Shown here one piece after another: positions 22,201 through 35,015 of a stretch of DNA of 64,000 bases (positions are counted from its first letter, which is position 1; the number at the start of each line of letters is the position of its first letter). The stretch comes from Gymnothorax reevesii (Eukaryota > Chordata > Actinopteri > Anguilliformes > Muraenidae). The notes below the pieces were generated by a model. That model did no database searches and was not told the origin of the DNA. It saw only the letters and a program-made list of their open reading frames with translations. The position numbers and the translations under genes were made by a program. The stretch covers positions 11,484,739-11,548,738 of the forward strand of contig CM056584.1 of NCBI GenBank assembly GCA_029721435.1, read 5' to 3'.

Positions 22201-25200
22201 TGTGCGACTGCTTTTTGAAGCGCTGGAGCAGGATGTCAGTGAAGCAGTGCAGAGCCAAGGTTGGCACCAGCAGGGGGTAAGAGATACTGGGGGGGGTTCG
22301 GACATCTTTAATGGTTTTTCCACCCCTGCAGCTCTGACTCTTTTCCACGTGCCTTTCGAACGCAAATGAAATATGAAATGAAAACTGAGCGCAACGGAAT
22401 AACTGTCAACCCATATATAAATTGAATATGAAACTAAATCAAAACACTGAAAAGCTATGGAATAAATCACCCCCAACCCCTTATACCACCCCCCCCCCCA
22501 AAAAAAAAAAGTATAAATGAAATGAGAAATACAAAAGGATAGAAGAAGAGCAATGCCACACTCCCAGACCCCCCCCCCCACCCACCCTTGGATCCAGCAA
22601 ATAGTAGCGCAGTGTGAAGGCTTCAGAAGGGTTTGAGCCATATTCTACCAGCAGAGACACCTGAATTTTGAGAAAGGGAGCCTTTATTTGAGGAGGGAGC
22701 AGACGACGTATGGAAGAGATTTTTTAAGTCGAGGAGAAAAGGCAGTGGGGGGGGGGGGGTTAGTTGGATTGGGTGTGGTTTTGCAAGCCGCAGAAAAAGC
22801 AGCTGGATATCGCTCCACTGGGGAGGAATGGAGGCTGTTTTATGGAGGGGGGGGCACTTGAAGGAGGGAAAATATTTCATTTGTGAGCAAAAAAAATCTG
22901 CCATTAATAATGGGGGTCCAAATAAAGGACTAGAACGGGGGGGGGTACAAATGACGCAGCAGGTACAAATTACTTCAGCAAGGCAATAAAACAAACAACC
23001 GGTCTAACACACTGGGGGTGAAAAAACTCACCACAAAGCCAGCAATAAATCCTAACGAGCGCCAAGATATCAGAGGGACAGAGGACTGACAGGTTATGGG
23101 GGGGGAGGGGGGGTGTTGAGATTTTTAGAAATGCAAGGCCCGAGACCAACGTCACAGACACGTCGAGACTCCTTCATTACCGCATTCCCTGATAAGAGTC
23201 AGTATTGGGTGGGTCGGATGGCGACAGTGACTCTTACTGCGGGGCGTACAGACAGCCGACTGACAGGCCTCTATTCCCCTGGCCCATTTCCATGGCTCTC
23301 CGAATCCTCGCAGCTCCTAAATATTCCAGCTCGTGCACACAGACAGCCTCTCGCCATGAGCCTGCACCTTGGAAGGGGCCAGGAGAGGGAGCGTTTCACA
23401 AAACTTGGCACCCCCCACCTCTACGTTCGTATGCGTTTCATTTAGGTACAGAGGGGGGAAAAAAAAATCTGCTAGCGTGGCCAGAGATATTAAAATGGCT
23501 TAACGGACATTTTGTAGAGAACAGTTACATATTTTCATTTATGAAATCTATAATTTAACCATGTGGTGAAGTGGTTTAGAACACATTCTCATTGACGACG
23601 TCAAGAAAGCCATGACAGTATAAGAGTCATTGATTGCACATGAACAAAGCTCAAAGAGCTTTTTGCATAATGTCACATGATTTTCAGATGGACAATCAGC
23701 TCTTCAAAAAAATGTGGGTAAGACAGCAGATTCAACAGCAGATTCTATTTCATAATAGGCCAAGAAAACCAGCCATCGTCACCTTTAAGAAACCCTCTGA
23801 TTGGAGGAAAGCAGAGCAGTTTGTTGGAATGATGTGCTGATATTGCACCTGTCAATCATCCCGACACTGATTACATTCCGCACTCTAAAAACCCCCTGCA
23901 GCTGAAGCCTCACACCTGACTCTCACTCTCTCCTGTCAATCACTGGTCTCATCGCCCACGGTGACCATCTCCCATGCAGGCACACCTGGACATACCAGTC
24001 CCACACAGAGAAACGCCCCCATTCTACGTTCGTCACCCATCAACCGATTTCTCGCGATAATCTCCTCTTTACGTTGCATGCTATTATCAACCTTGTACTC
24101 TGCCGAGACAAACTTTGCAGTAGGCGGGCCGCCTTGCGCTGAACCTACGCACGTATGCCTAGAGTCTGCCAAATGCGCAACATAATGTAGTCCGAATTAG
24201 GCCTATACCCATTAGTTACTGAGAGTTTTTACTTCAATTTCCATTCTTTAACAAGTCCTGTTTGTTGATGAAGCATTCTGTCATTCGTCCACACACCCAT
24301 TTGCATTCAAAACCAAAATTATTCAGGCTAATGGTAAAAAATTCTGAAACACTGTAGTAAGAGAGTTTTGAACCAAATCTTTGAAAACTGCTACAGACAC
24401 TAGAAAATGTATTTTAACTACATTAGAAAACATGCTATGGATGCAGTACTTTGAGAGGCAGGACAGGTCCAATACACCAGACCAGCCAGTGTCTCACACA
24501 CAGTGAAGCCAATGAGGAGACTCAGTCATCTGTGTTTGCACTAAACTCAGCCCTGCACTGGCAATTTCCGACTGTCTAATCTCTCTCTTCCGCCACTGCT
24601 CTGATCAATCAGACCTCGTTAAACAATTTCCTAATCATTTCCCCGCCAAATACCACCACATCCTGAAGATGGGAATCGGAGCGCTGGGCCCGAACTCTCT
24701 CGAGGCCTGGAGTATGAGTCACACAGGATAAACGGGGGAGAAAGAGGGGAGAATACTCGTCTTTTTCAAGGTTTGCAAATAAACGCTAATGTTATCTGCC
24801 TCACTGGGGGTGAATCTATTTTCCATGAACCAACACAACACTGCTAATTGGTGAGTGACAGTGTGAATCAGCGTTGAGCTGCTGAGTTTCTGATTCAATG
24901 AATACACACAGAGTTGGAAAAGCATTTCAGTTTTCTGGTGAATAAGAAATTAAAATACTTGTTTCTTTTGCATAGTGCAAAAAGACAAACATTTACGTTT
25001 TATATTTAATCTAAATATCCCATTGACACGGTGTGCTCACCCCGAGATAACCTCGCTCGGTTCCCCTGGAGAGAGAGGGAGAGAGGGATGAGGCCTCTGG
25101 CAGAGGCTGTGTGGAAGAGGGGGGGAAGGAGGGATGGGTGGAGGAGAGGAATGTGCAGTTGGACGAGGAGAGACGGAGGAGGGAAGACGGCCAGAGTTTT

Positions 25201-25437
25201 ACAGCATCAACTGCAGAGAGACTGCTGGCCTCAGGACAAAGGGTCACGCTCAAATCTCTCTCTCCATCTCTCTCATACACAGTCAGATTCTCTCTCTCAC
25301 TAACACACTCACACCATCTGTTTATCTCCCTCTCTCCATCTCTAGCCTTTACTTGACATGTTTCCCTCCATCATCAGCAAGTGATGGACAGGAGATACAT
25401 GTTTGTAAGAAAAATGTGTATGTTCACAAAAAAACAC
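22201..25437. other. Non-coding block with G-run tracts
   Basis: Several runs of 8-12 G or C occur (near 22290, 22490, 22570, 22748, 22935, 23099). No gene was recognised. The interval 24530-24960 is non-repetitive. Confidence 0.55.
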
Positions 25438-25727
25438 ACGTGCGCAGTCACACACACACACAAACACTCGGGCACACACAAACAAAAATACGTACAAACA
25501 CTCTCACACACCGACATACACAAACCAACAAATACACGACCAAACACACAAGAAAGCCCATGAACACTTGTCAAACACACACAAACACACAGACAGGCAC
25601 AAACACTCATATAAATTCATACACACACACACAAAGCCACACACAAACCAACAAATATACACAAACACACAAAAATGTTCATAATCAACTTGCAAAAAAA
25701 ACACAAAAAGCACACACAAAAGCATGC

Positions 25728-25798
<71 letters not shown>

Positions 25799-25800
25799 GG
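25438..25800. repeat. CA-rich cryptic microsatellite
   Basis: About 360 bases of interrupted CA, with the densest part at 25725-25798. The 248-codon plus frame and the Cys/Val minus frames over it are produced by the repeat. Confidence 0.9.
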
Positions 25801-26052
25801 GTAAACAGGCACAGGATCACAGGACAGGTTCACCAGTGAGAGCAGGGCTTCCCAGCCACCACAGGATCCCAGTCACATGACACATGGGGGGGGGGGGATT
25901 GTATTGCAACAGCACATTGAGTAATGCTCCATAACTGATGCAGATAATGAAAAACTGACAGCGCTGGAGTAGACGCCCTCGCGACAGAGCAACGGACTGA
26001 AAACAGGCCTGATACACATCCCCCGGGTCCCAGCTCCCAGCCAACAAAGGTT

Positions 26053-26206
26053 AACGAGCACGACCGCACGCATTCGTATCGTTTACCAATTAAACGAGAC
26101 CGGGAAAACATGCGCTCGTACCGTTTCTTAATTAAACAAGAGCAAGACCACATGTGCGCATATCGTTTACAAATTCAACAAAGACAAGGACCATATGCGC
26201 AATAAA
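26053..26206. repeat. Three-copy degenerate tandem repeat
   Basis: The motif CGTATCGTTTACCAATTAAAC recurs in diverged form three times (near 26073, 26116, 26158) with a unit of about 45-55 bases. Confidence 0.5.
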
Positions 26207-26514
26207 CCTGACATGGGAAGTTTAGGGAACAGACTCAAGCATCGCAGTCTGCAGGACAGAGAACACAACCAGCTACTGTACACTGGCACTTATCTGTCAC
26301 CCATAACTGAAACAACTGACACCAAGACCTCAAGATGAGACAGTAAACTGAACACATACGAAACCTTTTAGCGCAGACGCGACTAATAACACAAGCAGCA
26401 ACTGGTGCAGAAGTGATACTCTGACCAATCATTGGTCATGTTATTCCTTTGAAGGTTTAGCTCAAGTTAGAAGTCAGGCAAGTCTAGTGAATTAGTCCTC
26501 ACATGTACAATAGT

Positions 26515-26927
26515 CGGGTACGTTTCCTAAAAGTATAGTCGCTAACTGTATTAAAGGAGCAGTGTCACGATTACTGCGCATGCTCAGAACTTAATCCGGC
26601 ATCGTTTTTATTGCATTTATGTATTTTACTAACTCGGGCACTATACTTTTTATATTAAGGAGTTTTCTATGTAAATTTGAGGATTCAAAGCTCTATTTTA
26701 GGTGCTTTCACAGAAGGATATGAAGAATGTAAGCTGGTTTTCCAACCGCCCGCAAACGTCAAAGAAGAATCCTCTGAACAGGACAAACAGTTTTCAAAGT
26801 TCTGAGCATGCTCGGTAATTGTGACACAGCTCCTTTCGCAACTAACAGTTTTCACCAGAGCCATGTAGAGAATAGCATGAAAGTTGCAAACGCGGTTAGC
26901 AACTAGGCTTTTGGGAAACATGCCCCA
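26515..26927. mobile_element. Outer MITE with about 32-bp inverted repeats
   Basis: The left terminus (from GGGTACGTTTCC) and the right terminus (ending GGGAAACATGCCCC) are inverted repeats extending through GTTAGC/GCTAAC. This resembles the common fish element with GTTTCC termini. It carries a second element inside it. Confidence 0.65.
26553..26836. mobile_element. Inner MITE with about 38-bp inverted repeats
   Basis: It starts AAAGGAGCAGTGTCACGATT and ends with the imperfect reverse complement of this through GAGCATGCTC. It sits entirely inside the 26515-26927 element, so it inserted later or the two form one composite family. Confidence 0.7.
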
Positions 26928-28112
26928 GGACAGCTAACACCACCAACATAACGGTGCAGTAACAGAACAGACACGAAGCTTACTGACTACTAATAGGACT
27001 ACATTTCATAGCAGATACAGTGTGTGGCTGTTCAAGCCCTAAGCTCCAACTCAGAGATGGACAGAGTTTACGAGGAATGGAAACGTCGCTCTCTCCCTGT
27101 CTCTCTGACCTGGACATGGACTCTACAGGGTGGTTTTTGGGTGCGGAGATGCAGTTTTGGGGCTCAGGTCCCGCTCTCAGCAGGAAGGGCGTGAGGACAT
27201 GTAAACAGAAGGCTACCGCCAGGGCGACGGGAGACAGCTGTTCTGACTTAAGATGGCCGCCGCGCTGGATCTCGCCATGACCCTCTCCCCGCCCGCGCCT
27301 CCATGTTTTTATAAGGGAGACGACGCGGCAGGATAACGGCGACGACAGCCAGCAGTTTCTGTAAATCTAATCGACCCCACCCGCATTAGGGAGACGCAAC
27401 GGTTAGCATTCCTCATGCGGGACAGTGTAAATACTAGCGATGCGCTGAGCTGGCTCAGGTACGCGTATGTGCTTCGCTCCACATGGGAGTCAACACCGCG
27501 ACCGCTCGTCATTCGCAGACCGTACAGTGTTCCGAGTTCCGAGAGGGGAGGACACGACAGTTTCGCTGTAAATGTATTCTCTCGTTTTTTTTTTTTTGGA
27601 CTGGAGGTGGTGAAAGGAGGAGATAAGCTGAGCTTGCATGGAGAGGCCTGGAAGCGTGTCGGGAGTTTCGCTGAAAAATGCTACCATTTTGGATCTGAGG
27701 GTCTGGTCTGCCTCTTAGTCAGTCACCTCAATACAAAGTGATAAAAGGAGGAAAGTTAGTTAGAAAGAGAAAAAAAAGATAGAAAGTTTTAACAACAGAA
27801 AGCTGGAGAAAAGGTACAAAGATAGAGAGAATGACAGACAGAATAAAGAAAGAAAACAAAAGAGAGAAAGAATGAAAGAAAGGAAACGACTGCAACAAGC
27901 AATTAAACTTCAGGGTATTTTTTTATCGGAGTGTGAACTACAGTACCCAGAATTCCTTTCACACTGGCAAAATGGAATGGAGAAAACCTGGGAGGGAGAG
28001 GAGGGAAAACTGTGTCAAGACTCAAGAGGAGGAGAGGAGGAAAGAGAGACGAAGATGAGCAGAAAAAAGAGGGGGAGGGAAAGGAGGAGAAATGGGTGGT
28101 CGAGATCAAAGT
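26928..28112. other. Non-coding block
   Basis: No gene recognised. The interval 27200-27560 is CpG-rich, and 27760-28110 is strongly purine-rich (AGAAAG and GGAGGAGA tracts), leading into the minisatellite. A sequence near 27937 resembles an ACTACA-N-CCCAGAAT promoter-type motif. Confidence 0.45.
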
Positions 28113-29737
28113 GGGTCAGAAGTGGGGACATCAGGGCGGACGGATGGGGTGGCGATGGAAGGAGAGGGAAGGGTCAGAAGTGGGGACATCAGGGCGGACG
28201 GATGGGGTGGCGATGGAAGGAGAGAGAAGGGTCAGAAGTGGGGACATCAGGGCGGACGGATGGGGTGGCGATGGAAGGAGAGGGAAGGGTCAGAAGTGGG
28301 GACATCAGGGTGGACGGACAGGGTGGCGATGGAAGGAGAGGGAAGGGTCAGAAGTGGGGACATCAGGGCGGACGGACAGGGTGGCGATGGAAGGAGAGGG
28401 AAGGGTCAGAAGTGGGGACATCAGGGCGGACGGACGGGGTGGCGATGGAAGGAGAGGGAAGGGTCAGAAGTGGGGACATCAGGGCGGACGGACGGGGTGG
28501 CGATGGAAGGAGAGGGAAGGGTCAGAAGTGGGGACATCAGGGCGGACGGATGGGGGGGCGATGGAAGGAGAGGGAAGGGTGAGAAGTGGGGACATCAGGG
28601 CGGACAGATGGGGTGGCGATGGAAGGAGAGGGAAGGGTCAGAGGTGGGGACATCAGGGCGGACGGACAGGGTGGCGATGGAAGGAGAGGGAAGGGTCAGA
28701 AGTGGGGACATCAGGGCGGACGGATGGGGTGGCGATGGAAGGAGAGGGAAGGGTCAGAAGTGGGGACATCAGGGCGGACGGATGGGGTGGCGATGGAAGG
28801 AGAGGGAAGGGTCAGAAGTGGGGACATCAGGGCGGACAGATGGGGTGGCGATGGAAGGAGAGGGAAGGGTCAGAAGTGGGGACATCAGGGCGGACAGATG
28901 GGGTGGCGATGGAAGGAGAGGGAAGGGTCAGAAGTGGGGACATCAGGGCGGACGGACAGGGTGGCGATGGAAGGAGAGGGAAGGGTCAGAAGTGGGGACA
29001 TCAGGGCGGACGGACGGGGTGGCGATGGAAGGAGAGGGAAGGGTCAGAAGTGGGGACATCAGGGCGGACGGATGGGGTGGCGATGGAAGGAGAGGGAAGG
29101 GTCAGAAGTGGGGACATCAGGGCGGACAGATGGGGTGGCGATGGAAGGAGAGGGAAGGGTCAGAAGTGGGGACATCAGGGCGGACGGACAGGGTGGCGAT
29201 GGAAGGAGAGGGAAGGGTCAGAAGTGGGGACATCAGGGCGGACGGACGGGGTGGCGATGGAAGGAGAGGGAAGGGTCAGAAGTGGGGACATCAGGGCGGA
29301 CGGATGGGGTGGCGATGGAAGGAGAGGGAAGGGTCAGAAGTGGGGACATCAGGGCGGACGGATGGGGTGGCGATGGAAGGAGAGGGAAGGGTCAGAAGTG
29401 GGGACATCAGGGCGGACGGATGGGGTGGCGATGGAAGGAGAGGGAAGGGTCAGAAGTGGGGACATCAGGGCGGACGGATGGGGTGGCGATGGAAGGAGAG
29501 AGAAGGGTCAGAAGTGGGGACATCAGGGCGGACGGATGGGGTGGCGATGGAAGGAGAGGGAAGGGTCAGAAGTGGGGACGTCAGGGCGGACGGATGGGGT
29601 GGCGATGGAAGGAGAGGGAAGGGTCAGAAGTGGGGACATCAGGGCGGACGGATGGGGTGGCGATGGAAGGAGAGGGAAGGGTCAGAAGTGGGGACATCAG
29701 GGCAGACGGATGGGGTGGCGATGGAAGGAGAGGGAAG
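28113..29737. repeat. 58-bp minisatellite, 28 copies
   Basis: The unit begins GGGTCAGAAGTGGGGACATC and repeats every 58 bases for 28 units, with no length variation at the positions checked. Substitutions cluster at the GGACGGAT site (variants GACAG, GACGG, CAGAT). Because 58 is not divisible by three and no frame contains a stop, all three plus-strand frames stay open for over 400 codons. The resulting 412-595 residue frames are not genes: identical peptides recur in shifted frames and the open reading depends only on the repeat. Confidence 0.97.
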
Positions 29738-31867
29738 CACCTGGACAAAGAGCTCTCAGTCAACTTCTCCCCCTCCAGAAATTCCCCGATTCCCCATGAC
29801 AGACCACCCCTGAAACAGTCCTAAGCACCCCCCTCGCCCCGAGCACGCTCCCACCTCTCCGCCTGTCCCACAAAGCCCACTTTAAACATCCTGCAGCCCG
29901 GGACACCTTCCCTCTGACCTCCCTCCACAAACACCTTATCATGCCACCTTTACCCCAAAATCACAAGGGGTGGGTCCTTCATGAAGGGTGGGGGGGCCAT
30001 TTAAAAATGTTTATCATACATAATCTGCCCCAACTCGTATCCTGACTCCTCCACCAGGCCGCAGGAGCGAACTGAGGAAGCACCAGACCCCTCCCCCCTT
30101 TGACCCCCAAACGCAGCCACCGAACCCAACAGTCAAACTCTTCACGATCTGCACGCCCAGCCCACAAAACACAGGACTGCTTGTTTCAACCTGAGCAGCC
30201 GGACAGAGAATGAACAGATAGAGAGAGAATAAGGGTTTTAAGGGTTCTGGGCAAACTATTTTGGGTTCTCACTCTTCAGTGGACATAAAGATTAGCATGG
30301 ATCTAATTGCAACAGGAGGGATATAGACACGATTTTAACATAATTAATAAATGCATCACATGAGCCATCTCCAATGAAAAGAGATGGCAAAAATAGATTA
30401 GCAGTTTCCCCTTTTTTTAATATGCCTTTGTTAAAGTGCTTGTGAAAAATGTGCTCATATTCTGGTAAAGCTGTGTTTTGTTTGTGGAAGTTTGGTTTCC
30501 TTTCCGAACAAAAGTATTCGCAGAGACCACTGAAAAAGGAGGAATGTACAGTATTAAAGCTAAAGCTATTTCTCCCATTAACATGTACTGTAAACAGTAC
30601 AAATTCTAAAATTTACCACATAATTTCCAAAAAAATAAACAAAAGTTCTTCACAACCCAAGTCACATAACAGTGCAGCTGAGATATTATGATGTCACGGT
30701 TCGGCTGTCACACAGCGCTGTCACGGCAGGGCTGAAACAAGACAATGTCACAGTGCGGAAAGGATGTAACACGATGATGTCACAGCAAGGCTGAAACACA
30801 ATGCAGCAGAAAGGGAGGGCAGAACAAACCAAAAGCAGGGAGGATTACAACAAAAGGACCACAGCTACCGCTCCGCGAGACAGTCCCCACCCGACCTCAA
30901 TCCCTCCCGCTCCTCGCGCCTCAGTCGCCCTGCCCGCGTGCAGGATTCAGCGGCCAGGCCGACCACAGCCCCATGCACAAACACCAAAGCACAACACACG
31001 CACGCGCAACCAGCCAGCGGGCCGAAATGCTAACCCACTCCTTGTGGCGAGTGCCGCTTGGCTCAAAAACTGCAGACCCGCAATTTCTCATATTTATTTT
31101 TTCCATCTCTGGCGACAATAAACCACAACCGCTCTCTATATGCGTCCAGACATGCAGAACCCTGTCAGACTGCACACAGGGGAGGGATGCAAAAAAGAAG
31201 AGGGGAAGATAGAGAGAGATATGAAGGAGTATGAGAGGGTAGGAGAGAGAGGGAGGTTGGGAGATGAGGACGAATGGAGTGTAGGGTTGCCAGGTTGGTG
31301 GAGTGTTTAGTGGAAACAGGGCAGCCACTCAACCGCCTCATTTTTCCCCCCAGAGAGCTGTAATTACACAATAAACCACAAGGGTCAGAAGATCACTGCG
31401 GATAAACTCAAACCTCCGAGCCAGAATATTTTTTCCCCTCACATTTTCCACACTTTCCCAACAAATCAGGGAAGGTACCCATTTATTCAGGCATTCGAAA
31501 GGTGGGTTTTTAAAATTACCAAGCGCTCAATTTGTACGCATGTGCTATTCGAGGGATTGCGGTTGTTGAAAGAGAAACGTAGCGATTCCTCTCCAGTGGT
31601 TTCGAGTGGTGGAATCATGGTTGCAAAACTGCAGGTCTCGCCTCTCTTTAACGGGCCGGGCCGACCGATTGAGAGTCAGCAGATGAGCGAGGCCTCAAAT
31701 GAGCGCAAAAGGTGGTTGAAGGGTGGCAAGTCAAAAATAGAGACGGGACTCCTCTATTTTGCAAAAAAAAAAGAATGTGCACAGTTTAATGTCGGAGGAA
31801 AGACCTCGCTCAGCGGAAAGCAGTCCTGAGGTGCCCAAAGGGTCCAGATGCCCTCCTTGTGTTTCAG

Positions 31868-31973
31868 TGAGAAAACGAAGGGAATTCTGGGAAAAAGGAC
31901 CCTGGTGGCTGGCTCATAAACATTGGGGCCCTGGATGTTACGGGACATTGTGGCCCCACAGTCCCAGGGAGGT
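31868..31973 (+). other. Exon-like segment of unknown identity
   Basis: Bounded by TTGTGTTTCAG (AG at 31866-31867) and GAG|GTAAGG (donor at 31974), with one frame open throughout. The translation is Trp-rich and matches no family I know. It may be a chance pairing of splice-like sites. Confidence 0.15.
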
Positions 31974-32559
31974 AAGGGGGGGCTGATTCAACGACAGCAC
32001 AAAGCTTGTATGTGTATCTACAAGCCTTTGGAGGTCTGGAGGGGTGTGTAATGCCTGAATAGGAGGAAAAGGAGACCCCCGAGACAGTAGGGCATGGGGG
32101 GCGGGGGTTCAATGGGATAAGGGGGAGGTGAAGGAGGGTTGGGGGCCAAAAGGACTAAAAGAATCACAAAAAAAGCTGAGGTGGGGGTCCACTTTGTAAT
32201 CGCCACCTATTGGCCACATCCTTCAATCTGACCAGCCATGTGTTTCACAATATGTGTGTGTGTGTTTTGAATGTACGTGTGCGAGTGAGGGAGTATGCCC
32301 CAGGTGCAGAATTCCAGTGGAGTGTGTGTCTGCCCAGGTTTGCATTGCAGGCATCCATGTGTGTGTTTGTCTGTGTGTGTAGTTTTGCTCGACTAGCACT
32401 GAAAGACCCCCTTCCCAACGCAGGCCCCTGGACTGAAGGATCTGACTGTTTCCTCTTTGTCCACAGACCCCCGAAAATCCCAAATATTTTCAAAAGTGGG
32501 ACGCTTCTTTGCTCCCAGCCATTAGCTACGCTTCTCTCACAGTTTTCCGCAAAATAAAA

Positions 32560-32935
32560 GCGATATTTCTAAAAATTCCACAAAGCACAATTGCGAGTTA
32601 CAGGCGTTTCCATTTGAGCACGTTTTGCAAATAAGCTTGTAATTCTCGTAAAGTTTCATTTCACGATACGGTTTCCGACTGAAGATGGATGCTCTTGGAC
32701 TGGGTCAGAACCTGTTGCGTATAGAGAGTATGATTTGCAAATGCGGAAAAAATTGTTTCCAGTTCACTTTTGCGAAATATTGCAATATCGAAACATTTGA
32801 AAAACCACATCATGAGAGCGTAAAAACTTTTTCGCGATATTTGAAAAATTTTTCGAAATCCATGTTTCCGTGTCCAGTTCTTTTACTTCGCTTGTTAGAT
32901 TTTGCACAGTTCTAAGGGTAATGGAAACACCAATT
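32560..32935. mobile_element. Dispersed fish repeat with GTTTCCAT / ATGGAAAC ends
   Basis: Left GCGTTTCCATTTGAG (near 32608) and right GGGTAATGGAAACACC (near 32918) are inverted. The interior is AT-rich with repeated TTTGCGAAAT-like words. Consistent with a non-autonomous DNA element. Confidence 0.45.
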
Positions 32936-33584
32936 GTTTCCCGTTTAAGAGCAGGAAGCCCATTTTCCCCTGGGCTGAGACACGGGCAGAGTCCCTATCC
33001 AGCCCAGGCAAGGCCCAGGCCAGCCTGGCCCACTTCTTCACTCAGTAGCATTTAAAAGAAATGGTAGGGAGACATTAGCCATGTAGAGGAAATGGGAGCA
33101 AGTGCAGACTCAATGCACAACAGCACCACCTCTGGTCAAACAGAGGAGTGCAACTAGCACAGATCAGAGGAGGAGCATTCCAGGCTCAGGGAAATAGAAG
33201 TCCTCTCAAGTGTTTTGTTGCATCTTTTCCTCCAGCAGACTGCACCGATTTGTGAAATCAGCTGTTGGAGGTCACAGGTGAGAGATTGACGGGTGGATTC
33301 TAACTTTCGGAACTCTGGAAAGGACTGAGCTCCTCTCAACTGCTATGGCTGAGCAGCTCAGTCTGGAGGACCGAAACGTGAAAAGACATACTAGTCTGGA
33401 AAGGAGAGCATGTGCATGAGGCGAAACAACAAGGCCGCCGTGAAGGGCAACAACCTATCGGAAAATAAGAGCGAGGGAATAGAAAGAAAAAAGGGGGGAG
33501 AGCAAGGAAGATGAGAAACAGACATGAAGCTAGGAAGATGGGGGAAAATAGAGATGTGTCAGGACAACACAAATCCTTACGCTG

Positions 33585-33740
33585 AAATTATAGCTTAACT
33601 TGAGCTGTTGAAAATCTATCATGTGGCAACTTGTTTAAAAGAGCTCCCACGGGGTTGAAAGTTTTTCGACAGCTTTGAATTGGATATCCTACATCATAGG
33701 ACAATAATATTAGTATTTTGTGCTCTCATGCTTAGGGCAC
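33585..33740. mobile_element. MITE family copy 1 (GAGCTGTTGAAAAT)
   Basis: Shares GAGCTGTTGAAAATCT, CAACTTGTTTAAAAGAGCT and a GGATATCCTACATCAT segment with copies at 38496 and 53170. It is truncated or diverged at its ends. Confidence 0.6.
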
Positions 33741-34180
33741 TTAGTTTCAGATGGTGTCTCATGTTAGTATTGGATGGGAACCCTTAAATCAATTAAACTG
33801 ATTTCGCCCGACAAGTTATTTTTTGATTGGACCCACGACTCAACTGTGCCCGGGCTATAGCTGGGCCCTGAAAGCCCGGTGAAAGACAGTCGCTCTTAAC
33901 ACAATATTTTTTGCATGGCACAGGTGAGCCCTCTCGAACTGTGAACCCCACATCCCGCTCATGCACCCCGAATCTCCCCTGACCCTCCAGATGAGGGTCC
34001 TAAGAGTGATCCGCACCCATCAGCACACAGGACAAAAGATTCAAGGATAAAATAATTGATTGATTAATTGACTGGATGAATGATAATTTCAATGGCATTT
34101 TTAACACTTTTTGAAGGTTATATCGTTCCAGTCTTCACACTGTTATCAAAGCATTATGGGGATCACACAGTCCCCACTCA
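33741..34180. other. Non-coding block
   Basis: No feature recognised. Confidence 0.4.
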
Positions 34181-34360
34181 CGCGCTCACACCTTCGGAGG
34201 GGTTAGAATCCCCAGTTTGCCTGCACATCTGGAAGCCCAAGCGAATGTGGGGAGATTACGCACGAAAGAGGGCCCGAGGCTGGAATCGAACCCACGACCT
34301 TCTCGCTGCGAGGTTCGGGGAAAGAGACGGCCGCGCTCGAAGGGGCGGAATTTTAATAAC
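34181..34360 (-). mobile_element. tRNA-derived SINE-like repeat
   Basis: The minus strand carries AGAAGGTCGTGGGTTCGATT followed by CCAGCCTCGGGCCC. This closely matches the tRNA-like head and body of a widespread fish repeat with a B box GGTTCGATTCC. A (AAAT)n run lies just outside at 34395-34418. Confidence 0.6.
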
Positions 34361-34699
34361 AGCTGTGTCGCATGCAGGAAAAAAACAGCACGGTCAAAAA
34401 ATAAATAAATAAATAAATACACTGAACAAAACGATGCAAACGAGGGAGAAGGGATCTGGAGGACGAGGCGCACGCCACCGCCTGCCCCAACACGTCACGT
34501 CGCCTTCTGATTTACAGCACCCTCGAGGCTCCCGGGGCGAGCAGACGACAGACGGAAGAGGAAACGCTTTGGCTGTTCAGAATTTGGCGAGCGACGGCGG
34601 TTCATGTGCAAATGAGGCATTTTTAAATGGTGACAGAGCATGGAGATATTCTATAGGAAACAGCAGGCCAATAAATTTAAAAGCACACACGCAAACAAC

Positions 34700-35015
34700 C
34701 GCATGGAGACACACACACGTACACACACACAAACAAGTCTGGATTTCAATATGTATGGAGACCAAAAAATTATTTTTGTTCCAAAATCCTACTTCCAAAC
34801 CTCCAAACCATAAAATAAACCCTAATTGCAACCCCAGCCCCACTCGGCTTTACCCTAACCTTAACATTAACCTAAAAATGCACAAAACATCCCAAAATTT
34901 TTTATCTTAATTTAACACTATACTTTAACCTACAGTAGAGCATAATTCTAATACCTAACTTTCAACCCATCCCTGGTTCTAACCATAACCCCAAAAGAAA
35001 CCCAAGACCGAAACG
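34700..35015. other. Telomere-like, CCCTAA-rich degenerate segment
   Basis: Scattered CCCTAA, ACCTTAAC, TAACCTA and AACCATAACC words occur between 34815 and 35000. There is no regular array, so this is probably diverged satellite or repeat tail. Confidence 0.3.

Larger units (their letters stand above)
29738..33580. other. Non-coding block
   Basis: C-rich just after the minisatellite (29760-29970). A short region with recurring GATGTCACAG and GGCTGAAAC lies at 30690-30800. GT-rich spots occur near 32251-32385. No gene recognised. Confidence 0.5.

Noticed and set aside
25134..25880. 248-codon plus frame rich in Thr and His
   Set aside because: Product of the CA microsatellite.
28012..29824. 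Three overlapping plus-strand open frames of 595, 573 and 412 codons
   Set aside because: All arise from the 58-bp tandem repeat, which has no stop in any frame; the peptides are the same three words in rotation.
34815..35000. Interstitial telomeric array
   Set aside because: CCCTAA-like words are scattered, with no regular six-base period.
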